A stretch of DNA of 8,590 nucleotides from an uncultured Akkermansia sp. (GTDB lineage: Bacteria > Verrucomicrobiota > Verrucomicrobiia > Verrucomicrobiales > Akkermansiaceae), in the NCBI GenBank assembly GCA_904501955.1, contig CAJGCY010000110.1:1-8590 (forward strand), in the 5' to 3' direction. Under the pieces are notes generated by a model, which saw only the letters and a program-made list of their open reading frames with translations, searched no databases and was not told where the DNA came from. Each line of letters opens with the position of its first letter. The stretch's first letter is position 1. Shown here in pieces: positions 1 through 6,495 of the stretch. A program made the position numbers and the translations under genes.

Positions 1-293
1 AAAATTGAGCCCGGAGCGACGGAGCGAAGCGACGCAGCGTAGGCCGACATATAATGGCGAGGACCGGAGCGAAGCGACGCTCCGAGCCGGGGTGGGCGCG
101 TGTTTTTGGTGTTTGCGGCATTTTGAAACAATGCCGTATTTCGCGCCACGCTTTATGCCACCCCTCCGGGGTTCGCATTTGTTTTTGTGGGCGTTTCCCG
201 GGGTTCCGCCCCTTACGGGGCTCCACCGCCGGGCTATTTTATGGCGCCCCTCCGGGGCTCTGAATTCCGCTCGCTGACGCTCGCAATCTGATT
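1..293. repeat. GC-rich intergenic repeat region, no gene
   Basis: No credible gene lies here. The stretch is built of short repeated words and GC hairpins. A 15-mer, GGAGCGAAGCGACGC, occurs at 21-35 and again at 66-80. The self-complementary 11-mer CCCCTCCGGGG occurs at 161-171 and 247-257. A further GCCCC/GGGGC hairpin sits at 208-221. The short open frames that cross it translate to low-complexity Pro/Arg/Gly-rich peptides with no family character. This composition is typical of dispersed noncoding intergenic repeats in high-GC genomes; that it is repeated elsewhere in this genome is inferred, not seen. A TATAAT hexamer at 51-56 has no matching -35 element that I can support. Confidence 0.5.
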
Positions 294-312
294 TTCAACT
301 TCCGATTTATCG
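294..312 (+). repeat. 19-bp direct repeat, left copy (possible att-like site)
   Basis: The 19-mer beginning TTCAACTTCC and ending GATTTATCG is repeated exactly, in the same orientation, at 8277-8295. The flanking bases differ (t and a here, a and c there), so identity ends at 19 bp. It lies 45 bp beyond the stop of the 337-aa gene. An exact 19-mer twice in 8.6 kb is not expected by chance. It could be a target-site or attachment duplication around the phage-derived block, or a piece of a dispersed intergenic repeat. Confidence 0.6.
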
Positions 313-357
313 AGCAGGATGCGGCGCGAAGCGCACCGGGGAAAAGCGCACCGGCGG

Positions 358-1371
358 TCAGCAGTGGGAAGGGGCGAGTTTTTTGCAGGCACGGCAGAGG
401 GAGTTGTAAAGTTTGTCGCGCAGGAGGGAGGGGGCGTCATCATCCTCAGGGCAGGCGGAGGGCGGGAGGTGAGCCCGGCACCACTCGGCAATGGCATCGT
501 AGGGAGGGGCTACCTCCTCATATGAGGTGAGGGTCGAGATGCGGACTTTTTGGGCGCAGAGGTTGCGGAGAGCCGAGCCACGGGCTATGAGGATGGGGAA
601 GAAGACCAGCTGAGGGTCCGCTGCGAGGAGGGCTTGCACCACGGCATCACTGAGGAGGAGGAAGTTGTGGTACACGGGGCTGTGCAGGTCCGCATCCATC
701 ACCCGCGCAAAGTACTGAATGACGGGGAAGGCGGGGTCGAGGGTGTGGGAGTCATCCAGCATGAGGGGGAGGACGGTTTGCGTTTCACCGCTGCCGATGA
801 GGATGGTGTGCAGGGCGGCATCCACAGCGGTGGCGGACTCCGGCGGAGGTGGAGGGATGATGTGGTAGGTGCCGTCCGCGATGTAGGGAAAATCCGCCGC
901 GGTGGCGGCCGTAACGGGCAAGGCCGTGTGAATGCCGCGCGAGGGGAAGCGCTGCAAGATGCGGAAGAGGTGCTCCGGCCAGGCAAAGGCGGAGCAATAG
1001 CCCTTGTGCGGGGAGGAGCCTACATCCAACACCCAAGGGGGGAGGCCGCCGCGGGGTGGCTCCGCAACGTAATGCAGCATAAGGGCAAAGGAGAGCGGCG
1101 GCGCCCAAGAGTCGTCATCCGCCGGCATGAGAGGGCGCCCGGAGGCGCAGGGGTCGCCGTCAAAAAGAAGGGAGTCACCGTAAGTGGTGGGGTACAGCTG
1201 TGCATCCGGGAACTTGCGCATGATGGAGGGGCGCTCTGCCACCATGTAATAGCCGCTCCACGGTAGGAAGCGAGAGAAAGGGCTCTCCACCACATGCCCC
1301 AAGCGGAGCCATTCTTGCCGCAGGGCCTTGCAGGAATCATCCGCGGGGCTCAGAGGTACTGCTCTATTCAT
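358..1371 (-). CDS. Hypothetical protein, 337 aa, unknown function
   Basis: I do not recognise a family. The ATG at 1371 is preferred over an upstream GTG/ATG extension because a purine-rich GAGA stands just before it and a good promoter (-10 at 1390-1395) would begin transcription about a dozen bases upstream; the longer frame would begin upstream of that transcription start. The protein has no signal peptide or membrane segment and looks cytoplasmic. Visible landmarks are a run of six prolines near residues 173-178, an acidic DDDD-like patch near 309-312, and a Cys-rich C-terminus (Cys at about 307, 326, 329 and 337). It follows the RHS fragment in the same direction, 94 bp downstream. That position could suit an RHS-associated accessory or immunity gene, but nothing in the protein itself shows this. 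The opposite strand also stays open for 238 codons, which is a GC-rich shadow. Confidence 0.7.
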   Translation of the reverse strand: MNRAVPLSPADDSCKALRQEWLRLGHVVESPFSRFLPWSGYYMVAERPSIMRKFPDAQLYPTTYGDSLLFDGDPCASGRPLMPADDDSWAPPLSFALMLHYVAEPPRGGLPPWVLDVGSSPHKGYCSAFAWPEHLFRILQRFPSRGIHTALPVTAATAADFPYIADGTYHIIPPPPPESATAVDAALHTILIGSGETQTVLPLMLDDSHTLDPAFPVIQYFARVMDADLHSPVYHNFLLLSDAVVQALLAADPQLVFFPILIARGSALRNLCAQKVRISTLTSYEEVAPPYDAIAEWCRAHLPPSACPEDDDAPSLLRDKLYNSLCRACKKLAPSHC

Positions 1372-1389
1372 TCCGATTCTCTTTTTTGT

Positions 1390-1418
1390 ATTGTAGCACA
1401 CCGCCTTAGGGCAAGCAA
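1390..1418 (-). promoter_or_regulatory. Sigma70-like promoter for the 337-aa gene
   Basis: On the minus strand, TTGCTT (1418-1413) and TACAAT (1395-1390) are separated by exactly 17 bp. They match the -35 and -10 consensus at 4/6 and 5/6 positions. The predicted start of transcription falls near 1383, leaving a leader of about 12 bases before the ATG at 1371. The promoter sits just downstream of the RHS stop, so the 337-aa gene can be expressed independently. Confidence 0.5.
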
Positions 1419-1465
1419 GCATCATGTGGCTCGGCAAGCGGGCCTGCGGGGGTGTGCCGGGTGTG

Positions 1466-2695
1466 TTATTGATGGGTATAAACCAGCTCCCTGCCCCCGG
1501 GCAGGAGCATGCGAATCAATCGGCCGTAATCCGCCCGGCCGGGCTGCTCACCGTAAAAGTAGCGGGTGCACTGCGCCGCGCTGCCGCTACCCTGCACGCG
1601 CTGCTCCACCACCTGGCCGAAGGGGGCGCGGCGGTACTGCACGGCGGAGGTGGCCAACACGCGGCCGGCGGGGTCCGTCAGGGTGTCCTCCTCCAGCCAC
1701 ACACCGGGGTGAAGCAATGACTTGCGGTGGGTGAGGGTGGGGGAATGTGCCGCCTCCCCACGGCGGAAGTGCCACAGGTGCCCCTGCCGGCGCCAGTGGT
1801 ATGAGGTACCGGGGGCTGTGGGGGAGGAGAGGATGAGGTCCATGGCATAGCCGGGCACGCCGGAGAGGCCAAGGGTGAGGTAAGGCGCGCCACAGCAGGA
1901 GTAGAGGCCATCATCTCCCCTGGACCCGACCTGCTGCGGCGCAAAAAGACTGATAAGGAATGCATGCGGGGTGAGCACGCGCACATGTAGCAAACCGGCC
2001 GTGGCGGAGCGCAGCTGGCGCAGGCTGCCCCCCTGCCCACGCACCGGTTGCAGCGCGGCGGAGAACTCCTCCGCGCTGAGCAGTGCGTGCTCCGCCGTGC
2101 GCAGGAAGAGGGGGTAGCCACCGCTTAATGAGTAGTACAGGGAGGCGCCGCCCGCAGTTTGCTCTACCAGCATGGGGGTGGGAGCCCCGCCCGCCGGCGC
2201 ACAGCTGAGCAGCTGCAGGCGTGAGCCCGCGGCGGCGCAGTGCGGCAGCAGGCGGCCGCTCTCCAGCTCATAACTCAGTGGCTCACCATAGGGTGGCTGC
2301 ACCCGTGCTACCCTGCCCTGCACCTCCAAATGGCGCAGCATGGGATGCCCCACTCGCAGGGCTGCGGGTGAAAAATCCGCTGCAGCGAGCTCATGCGAGA
2401 AGATGCCCACCGTGACCGGAGGCACCCCACGCAGGTGGCGGAAGTGGCCGAAAAGCACATCCCACACGGCGCAGCCTACCTCCGCCGCGCAGTGGCCATC
2501 CCCCGCACCGGCAGGGTGTGTGGCGCTGTGCGGCACCTTGGGTGGCAGGGCATCTCCCGCGGGAGCGGGGTGCAGCGCCGGGGGTACGGGGTGCAGGCGG
2601 GAGCATGGGGAGGGCTGTGGTGTGGCGGTGTGGCAAGGCATGGTGGCGTGTAAATGGTGAAGGTGGGTGGCAGTGAAAAAGTAAGGTGTGCGCAT
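1466..2695 (-). CDS. Truncated RHS/YD-repeat protein (N-terminal part)
   Basis: This 409-aa protein looks like the leading part of an RHS-family protein. Full RHS proteins are very large, carrying many YD repeats that form a shell around a C-terminal toxin. Here a His/Pro-rich start (residues 1-65) is followed by a beta-rich region containing VWDVLFGHFRHLRG (77-90). The segment EEDTLTDPAGRV (335-346) comes next, and then one clear YD-like unit, TRYFYGE..YGRLIRMLLPGG (377-401). The frame stops at TAA eight residues later, where a full-length protein would continue with more repeats. No toxin tip is present. The start is uncertain: the ATG at 2695 was chosen because the longer frame opens with a GTG (2743) inside the loop of a strong hairpin; an ATG at 2641 is also possible. 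It could be a degraded remnant or a short orphan. A phage tail-tip role is possible but not shown. Confidence 0.6.
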   Translation of the reverse strand: MRTPYFFTATHLHHLHATMPCHTATPQPSPCSRLHPVPPALHPAPAGDALPPKVPHSATHPAGAGDGHCAAEVGCAVWDVLFGHFRHLRGVPPVTVGIFSHELAAADFSPAALRVGHPMLRHLEVQGRVARVQPPYGEPLSYELESGRLLPHCAAAGSRLQLLSCAPAGGAPTPMLVEQTAGGASLYYSLSGGYPLFLRTAEHALLSAEEFSAALQPVRGQGGSLRQLRSATAGLLHVRVLTPHAFLISLFAPQQVGSRGDDGLYSCCGAPYLTLGLSGVPGYAMDLILSSPTAPGTSYHWRRQGHLWHFRRGEAAHSPTLTHRKSLLHPGVWLEEDTLTDPAGRVLATSAVQYRRAPFGQVVEQRVQGSGSAAQCTRYFYGEQPGRADYGRLIRMLLPGGRELVYTHQ

Positions 2696-2729
2696 CACGT
2701 GTTCGGTGAGGAGGAGGGGCGGGGAGTTG

Positions 2730-2757
2730 CCCCGGCTCCGCACTCACGGAGCCGGGG
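2730..2757. terminator. Perfect 11-bp GC stem-loop after the scaffold gene
   Basis: CCCCGGCTCCG (2730-2740) pairs without mismatch to CGGAGCCGGGG (2747-2757) around a 6-base loop. It lies 83 bp past the scaffold stop and before the RHS fragment. On the minus strand, the direction of the phage operon, no T-run follows it. On the plus strand it is followed only by ACTTT. It is therefore a poor classical intrinsic terminator but a strong structural element, possibly an attenuator or a Rho-linked or processing end of the operon. The other 115 bases between the two genes show nothing that I can name. Confidence 0.4.
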
Positions 2758-2840
2758 ACTTTGGTCGCGCATCACACATCACGTTGCGACTCCCCCGGTA
2801 CGACCGGAGAAGAGGGGTGGCGGCGCGCCCGGCTGCTCAC

Positions 2841-3746
2841 TCAGAGCGGGCGGCCGAAAGCGAGGCGGTCGTACTGCTCATTCGCATAACGGTGGCGCGG
2901 GTGTGAAGTGCGCATGTACGCCTCGTGCAGGGGGTGGGTGGGATCATGCGCAATGCGGTGTGCCTCATCCCGCGGGTTCGGGGCGCTGCCGGTGTGCATG
3001 GGCGCCTCCTCCAGCATGGAGGCAGCGGCGAGCATCAGGCGCGCAAAGTCCGCATTGGCACGCAGTGCGGGGGATTCCGCTAGGGCGGCTACATCCACCC
3101 CGGAGGCCTCACCGAGGTTGCGTAAGAAGGAGCCGACGGTGCGCATGTTGTCCTCATAGCTCAAGCCCCAATCGCTGCGCAGCTCCGCCTCGGCAGAATC
3201 GAGCGCCTGCTGCTGCGCGAGCTGAGCGGCCTGCAGGGCGCGGCGGCCCTCCGCAGCGTAGTGCTCACACAGGGCAGCCATGGCCGGGGCGGGCACGCCG
3301 TGCTCATAAGCCACCTGCGCCATAGAGGCCGCGAGGGTGGCATCCCACAGCTCATCCGGCGTATCCGCAGGGCGTGGCAGGGTGTAGTCCTGCGCGTGCT
3401 CCGGCAACCCCACGGCAGCGCGGAAGGCAGCCATGCGGGCGGCATCCCCCGCGGCGGGGTAACCGCGCAGGCGCTCCAGGTTCGCGTAGCTCTTGGCCAG
3501 GGCCTCAGGGCGGCGGAACTTGGCGAGGGTGGCGGCGTGGGGCTGCAGCTCCGCAAAGCGGGTGAACCACTCCGGGGAGAAACAGCCATCCTCCCCCAAG
3601 ATGGGCGGAGCGGGCGGCTCTGCCGGGCCGGCTTGGGGCAGCACCGCCGGCATGGGGGCAGTGGCTGCGGGGGTGGTGGCGGTAGCAGTGGCGGGCTCAT
3701 GCGCCTCCGGCATGGGGCGCTGGGCGGTATCATCAGTATGTTTCAT
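2841..3746 (-). CDS. Podovirus-type capsid scaffold protein
   Basis: This 301-aa protein is predicted to act as the internal scaffold on which capsid subunits assemble into a procapsid around the portal. The order of segments fits podovirus scaffolds of the BPP-1 type. A Pro/Ala-rich disordered start (1-50) leads to DGCFSPEWF (53-61) and LAKFRRPEALAKSYANLERL (74-93). Next comes a short LPEHAQDYTLP stretch (114-124). A long Ala/Gln/Glu-rich helix (about 160-215, containing RSDWGLSYEDN) follows, and the tail is basic and His/Arg-rich (about 278-300), the usual capsid-contact end. Its ATG overlaps the stop of the Bbp19-like gene as ATGA, so translation is probably coupled. In this phage type the major capsid gene should come next, and it does not. 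The protein is full length with no break. No Shine-Dalgarno is evident. Confidence 0.82.
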   Translation of the reverse strand: MKHTDDTAQRPMPEAHEPATATATTPAATAPMPAVLPQAGPAEPPAPPILGEDGCFSPEWFTRFAELQPHAATLAKFRRPEALAKSYANLERLRGYPAAGDAARMAAFRAAVGLPEHAQDYTLPRPADTPDELWDATLAASMAQVAYEHGVPAPAMAALCEHYAAEGRRALQAAQLAQQQALDSAEAELRSDWGLSYEDNMRTVGSFLRNLGEASGVDVAALAESPALRANADFARLMLAAASMLEEAPMHTGSAPNPRDEAHRIAHDPTHPLHEAYMRTSHPRHRYANEQYDRLAFGRPL

Positions 3747-4024
3747 GTTGTTGTGTGTTGTTCAGGTGTTGCTTCCGAGCGCGCCAGGTCGAGCTGCCGG
3801 CGAATGACAAGGAAGACTTCTCGGTGGGCATCCCGGCGCATGGCATCCAGGGCGTCATAGGTGCCGGCCTTGCCTTGGAAGACGGGCAGGTCGGTCTCGA
3901 AGCGGTGCTCGAGCTCAGCCAGCACTTGCTCACCGGTGGCAGTGCCGAATACGGCGAGCAGGCGGCGGCGTTCCGCGCGGGCACGCTCAACTGCTTGAGG
4001 GGGTACGGCTGCGGGCAAGTTCAT
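3743..4024 (-). CDS. Bbp19-like small phage structural protein
   Basis: This 93-aa protein resembles the small Bbp19-like proteins encoded between portal and scaffold in BPP-1-type podoviruses. Their exact role is unclear, but they travel with the head-assembly genes. Visible features are an Arg-rich helix (about 11-22), the segment LAVFGTATGEQVLAELEHRF (23-42) and the closing motif RRDAHREVFLVIRRQL (63-78), which fit that family's pattern of an FGT..G..VL helix and an R..RE(V/L) helix. It is soluble, with no membrane segment. Both ends are ATGA overlaps, with the portal upstream and the scaffold downstream, so the three genes form one translationally coupled block. Family assignment is from pattern memory; the gene itself is very likely real. 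Confidence 0.75.
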   Translation of the reverse strand: MNLPAAVPPQAVERARAERRRLLAVFGTATGEQVLAELEHRFETDLPVFQGKAGTYDALDAMRRDAHREVFLVIRRQLDLARSEATPEQHTTT

Positions 4025-5685
4025 GGCATGGCGGGGGCTGTGGCTTGCGGCAGCAAGGCGGGTGCGGGGCCGGCATCCGGCTCATGTTCGGGCGGCGGAG
4101 CGGTGGCGCCGGTGGCAGCGGCCTCCGCCTGAGCGAGGGCGAGCTCTTGCTCACGGCGCAGGCTTTGCACGCGGTGGCTCGGGCGCAGCACCTGCTCCGG
4201 CACGCCGTCCAAACGGGCGGAGAGGCGGAAGGCTGCGTCCAAATCCACATGGTCCGCGAGGTTGGGCTGCAGGGGGAGCATGGCTTGCAGGCGCTGTAGG
4301 GTGCGCTCCACCCCCTCGCTTTGCAAGCGACGCATGACCATGGCGATACGCCCTTGGTACACCACGTGCGGCTCCTCCACCCCGGCCTCACCGCGGCGGT
4401 CCGCCTGCAGGGCTGCCACCGGGGGCTTGGGGAAGCGCCCCAAGCGGAACAACTGCGCGAATATGCGCTCCATGAGCGGCCGGAAATCACACGCAAACAG
4501 GGTGAAAGACGGTGAAAAGAGCATCACTCGCTCATTCTCACGCGCATACACCTCCGCCGCGGTCACTTGGCGGCTGTGCTCACCCCACAACTCGAGCATG
4601 GGGATGAAGAACGCGCGGTTGATGGCCTCTTGCTTTTGGCGGAGGCGGTCCATGCCCACATCATACCTGCCTTGGGTGGCCCACTCACGCGGGAAACCGA
4701 GGCTGGCGCTGTCCGGGCTGATGAGGGTGCGCCCGCCGGCGCGGAGGTCCACCTCGCCCACTTGGTTGGCCAGCTCAAGTATGCGTGGGAAGGCTGCTAC
4801 CTCACCCAGCATGTCCAAGATGCGGTTCAGGAACTGCGCGCGCACGATGTCCGGATACACCAAACAGGCAGGGGCCAAGCCGTAGGGCGTATCCCCCCAC
4901 TTCAGGAAGCGAGTGACCATGTAAGGCATCTCGCGGTAGCCGCTCTCCTGCACCACCACATTGTCATCCAAGCTGTAGTAGAGGCTTTGCCACGGCATGT
5001 GGCGGGCGGAATCACTGTGCGGGTTGCGGCGCTCGCGCGGGCGCACGATGTGCAGGAAGCGCAGGCTGCCGCTGTGCTCATGGCGGGCATCCGCCGCGAG
5101 GGAGAGCGCCTGCCGCCCCAGTGCTCGCTTGCCGAAGCGGCAGAGCGCCTGGTGCGGGGTGAAGGTGAACTCACGCATGTAGGTGTCCGTCACGCCCTCA
5201 TCATTCTCCGCACAGACAAAGCGGCCACAGGGGATGTGGCGGAAGAACAAGCGCCCACTGCGCGTGCTGCCGCAGTACAGGCTGCCCGTACCAAGCCCCA
5301 CGCGGTCCAAAAAGCACTCATGCAGCTCGGTGTAAAAGTTGCTCAGCCCGAGCTCGCGGTTTGCAATCTCAGAGCAGCGGTTGTACCAGGCGTTCACCTC
5401 ATCCGGCGCGCCGGGGTCAGGGGATTCCCATTTGAACCACAACTCACTGCTGGGGGTGATGTATGACATGTGGCCGCCCGCCAGTTTTTGGCAAGCCTCC
5501 ACCGCGGTGGTATCGCGCAGGGCATGGGGGTGTTGCTCACCGTCAGGCAGCGCCGGGGTGCTCTCCGGCTGGCGTGTGGGCAACACATAGTGCCGCAGGG
5601 CTTCCCAGCGCTGCTCCCACGGGCTGCGCACGCCGCAAAGCGCGTGGTATGAGCGCAAGATGCTATCCTGTTGTGATGTTGGCAT
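4021..5685 (-). CDS. Head-to-tail connector (portal) protein
   Basis: This 554-aa protein should form the dodecameric portal ring at the capsid vertex, through which DNA is packaged and ejected. The length is normal for podovirus connectors of the head-to-tail connecting family (T7 gp8-like). Family landmarks run in order: PWEQRWEALRHYVLP (22-36), LAGGHMSYITPSSELWFKW (68-86), LHIVRPRERR (211-220) and PYMVTRFLKW (254-263). GLAPACLVYPDI (269-280) and an RQVTAAEVYAR..ER helix (372-386) follow, then FRPLMERIFAQLFRLGRFPKPP (401-422), which matches the conserved 'PL..R.F..L.R.G..P.PP' end of the core. A Pro/Ala-rich tail (about 521-554) follows. The start is the ATG at 5685, without a Shine-Dalgarno, 34 bp after the small phage gene. 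The stop overlaps the next gene as ATGA. The frame is intact, which argues against simple decay. Confidence 0.9.
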   Translation of the reverse strand: MPTSQQDSILRSYHALCGVRSPWEQRWEALRHYVLPTRQPESTPALPDGEQHPHALRDTTAVEACQKLAGGHMSYITPSSELWFKWESPDPGAPDEVNAWYNRCSEIANRELGLSNFYTELHECFLDRVGLGTGSLYCGSTRSGRLFFRHIPCGRFVCAENDEGVTDTYMREFTFTPHQALCRFGKRALGRQALSLAADARHEHSGSLRFLHIVRPRERRNPHSDSARHMPWQSLYYSLDDNVVVQESGYREMPYMVTRFLKWGDTPYGLAPACLVYPDIVRAQFLNRILDMLGEVAAFPRILELANQVGEVDLRAGGRTLISPDSASLGFPREWATQGRYDVGMDRLRQKQEAINRAFFIPMLELWGEHSRQVTAAEVYARENERVMLFSPSFTLFACDFRPLMERIFAQLFRLGRFPKPPVAALQADRRGEAGVEEPHVVYQGRIAMVMRRLQSEGVERTLQRLQAMLPLQPNLADHVDLDAAFRLSARLDGVPEQVLRPSHRVQSLRREQELALAQAEAAATGATAPPPEHEPDAGPAPALLPQATAPAMP

Positions 5686-5719
5686 AACTGTATGTCAGCG
5701 GTGTGTGGGTGTGGCGGGC

Positions 5720-5932
5720 TCAGCCCAGGGTGGAGCCATCCGACGTGTCGCGCGTCATCACGCCGGCGGTGGCACTCTTGCCGTTGTTGGTGAGTATGGT
5801 GGAGAGCAGCCCCCTGCGGCGCGCGTGGCGCTGGTTGTGGTCTGCAGCGGTGTCCGCCTCATGCGTTTCAGCGACGACGGGCGGCGGGGTTTTGCTCTGC
5901 TTGGGAGCGGAGGTTTTGATGGAGAAGCCCAT
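5720..5932 (-). CDS. Small phage protein with RRRGLLSTILT motif
   Basis: This 70-aa, largely disordered protein has a Lys/Pro-rich start (8-19), an acidic middle (22-31), an Arg-rich run and the motif RRRGLLSTILT (38-48). Small proteins ending in a 'RRG.(S)STILT' motif plus a Gly/Ser/Thr/Leu-rich tail recur near portal and tail genes of podoviruses. Their function is not established; a minor virion or assembly role is likely. The gene sits between the 115-aa gene (33-bp gap) and the portal (34-bp gap) in the same direction, consistent with one transcript. The ATG at 5932 opens a frame well suited to the motif; no Shine-Dalgarno is visible. It was kept despite its size because of the motif and position. 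Confidence 0.65.
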   Translation of the reverse strand: MGFSIKTSAPKQSKTPPPVVAETHEADTAADHNQRHARRRGLLSTILTNNGKSATAGVMTRDTSDGSTLG

Positions 5933-5965
5933 GGTAATGATTATGAGTTGTTTAGTGGTTATAAA

Positions 5966-6313
5966 TCAAGGACATACACGGCGCCAAGGCCACACATGGG
6001 GGCGGGCATTGCGCAGCCCCCGCTGGAAGCACACCCACCGCAGCGGTGGCAGCATGGGCGCTAAGCCCCGTGCCTGCTGCAGGCTGCCCACCAGTAAGTG
6101 CACATACCAGCCGTCCGCCGTGGCTGGGCTGGCGTGTAGCTGCCCCCACTCTTGCGGGCTATGGCTGTGCACCGGCTTCATCAGCACCACCAGCGTGGGT
6201 GAGAAGAGGAACACCCCCTGCGGGTTCTGCGCCAAGGCGCGGAAGTCCGCATGGGCGTCTCTGCCGGCCAGGTGGTAATACCTGAGGGCGATTGCTCTGG
6301 CATCCGTGTTCAT
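5966..6313 (-). CDS. Small phage protein, 115 aa, first gene of head operon
   Basis: No family is identified with certainty. The protein has a His/Ala/Arg-rich start, a hydrophobic strand-like stretch GVFLFSPTLVVLMKPV (about 33-48), then WYVHLLVGSLQQARGLAP (about 69-86) and a striking basic, Trp-rich end, PLRWVCFQRGLRNARPHVWPWRR (about 90-112). Short proteins of this size with a closing 'F.R.G.RNAR' segment occur among podovirus tail and internal-virion genes. A T7 gp13-type or acyltransferase-like relationship is only a guess. It heads the minus-strand operon. The ATG at 6313 is used because a TGA lies three codons upstream; the only other in-frame start is a GTG immediately before it. A TATGAT hexamer lies only 8 bp upstream, so the transcript could be nearly leaderless. 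Confidence 0.6.
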   Translation of the reverse strand: MNTDARAIALRYYHLAGRDAHADFRALAQNPQGVFLFSPTLVVLMKPVHSHSPQEWGQLHASPATADGWYVHLLVGSLQQARGLAPMLPPLRWVCFQRGLRNARPHVWPWRRVCP

Positions 6314-6321
6314 CACGCATC

Positions 6322-6351
6322 ATCATAACCACGTTCTTGCCTTTTGTGCAA
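6322..6351 (-). promoter_or_regulatory. Possible promoter of the minus-strand head operon
   Basis: On the minus strand, TTGCAC (6351-6346) and TATGAT (6327-6322) stand 18 bp apart. The -10 is good (5/6) and the -35 is weak (3/6). The -10 ends 8 bp before the ATG at 6313, so transcription from it would begin at about the start codon and give a leaderless message. This is tentative. Confidence 0.3.
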
Positions 6352-6365
6352 CAAGAGTTTTCAAC

Positions 6366-6399
6366 GGCACGCACTTTTAATTTTCTAAAAGTGCGTGCC
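6366..6399. promoter_or_regulatory. Perfect 14-bp inverted repeat in divergent intergenic region
   Basis: GGCACGCACTTTTA (6366-6379) is exactly complementary to 6386-6399, around a 6-base loop (attttc). It lies between two divergent genes (starts at 6313 and 6496). A terminator is not needed there for either gene, although the T- and A-runs next to the loop give it terminator-like form in both directions. It could block leftward and rightward read-through, serve as an operator for both promoters, or be the scar of a lost gene's terminator. Confidence 0.5.
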
Positions 6400-6495
6400 C
6401 CCTCATTCTTTGTTTGCACTATGGCAAAGCTTGTGTCAGGATTCTGAATCGCAAAGCACAGCACGCTCACTAACACACCATTACTGAACACCATC

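Noticed and set aside
5..277. Overlapping short plus-strand frames of 69-90 codons
   Set aside because: They lie in repeat-rich GC hairpins, give low-complexity Pro/Arg/Gly-rich peptides and have no start context; treated as noncoding repeat.
550..1266. 238-codon plus-strand frame
   Set aside because: It is fully antisense to the 337-aa gene. Its product is Gly/Glu/Val/Arg-rich without motifs, a typical high-GC shadow.
2654..3860. Two long plus-strand frames (223 and 199 codons) opposite the scaffold gene
   Set aside because: They are Arg/Gly/Ala-rich shadows; the minus strand has clear scaffold features and ATGA coupling.
4567..5466. 299-codon plus-strand frame
   Set aside because: It is antisense to the portal gene, whose family motifs are unmistakable.
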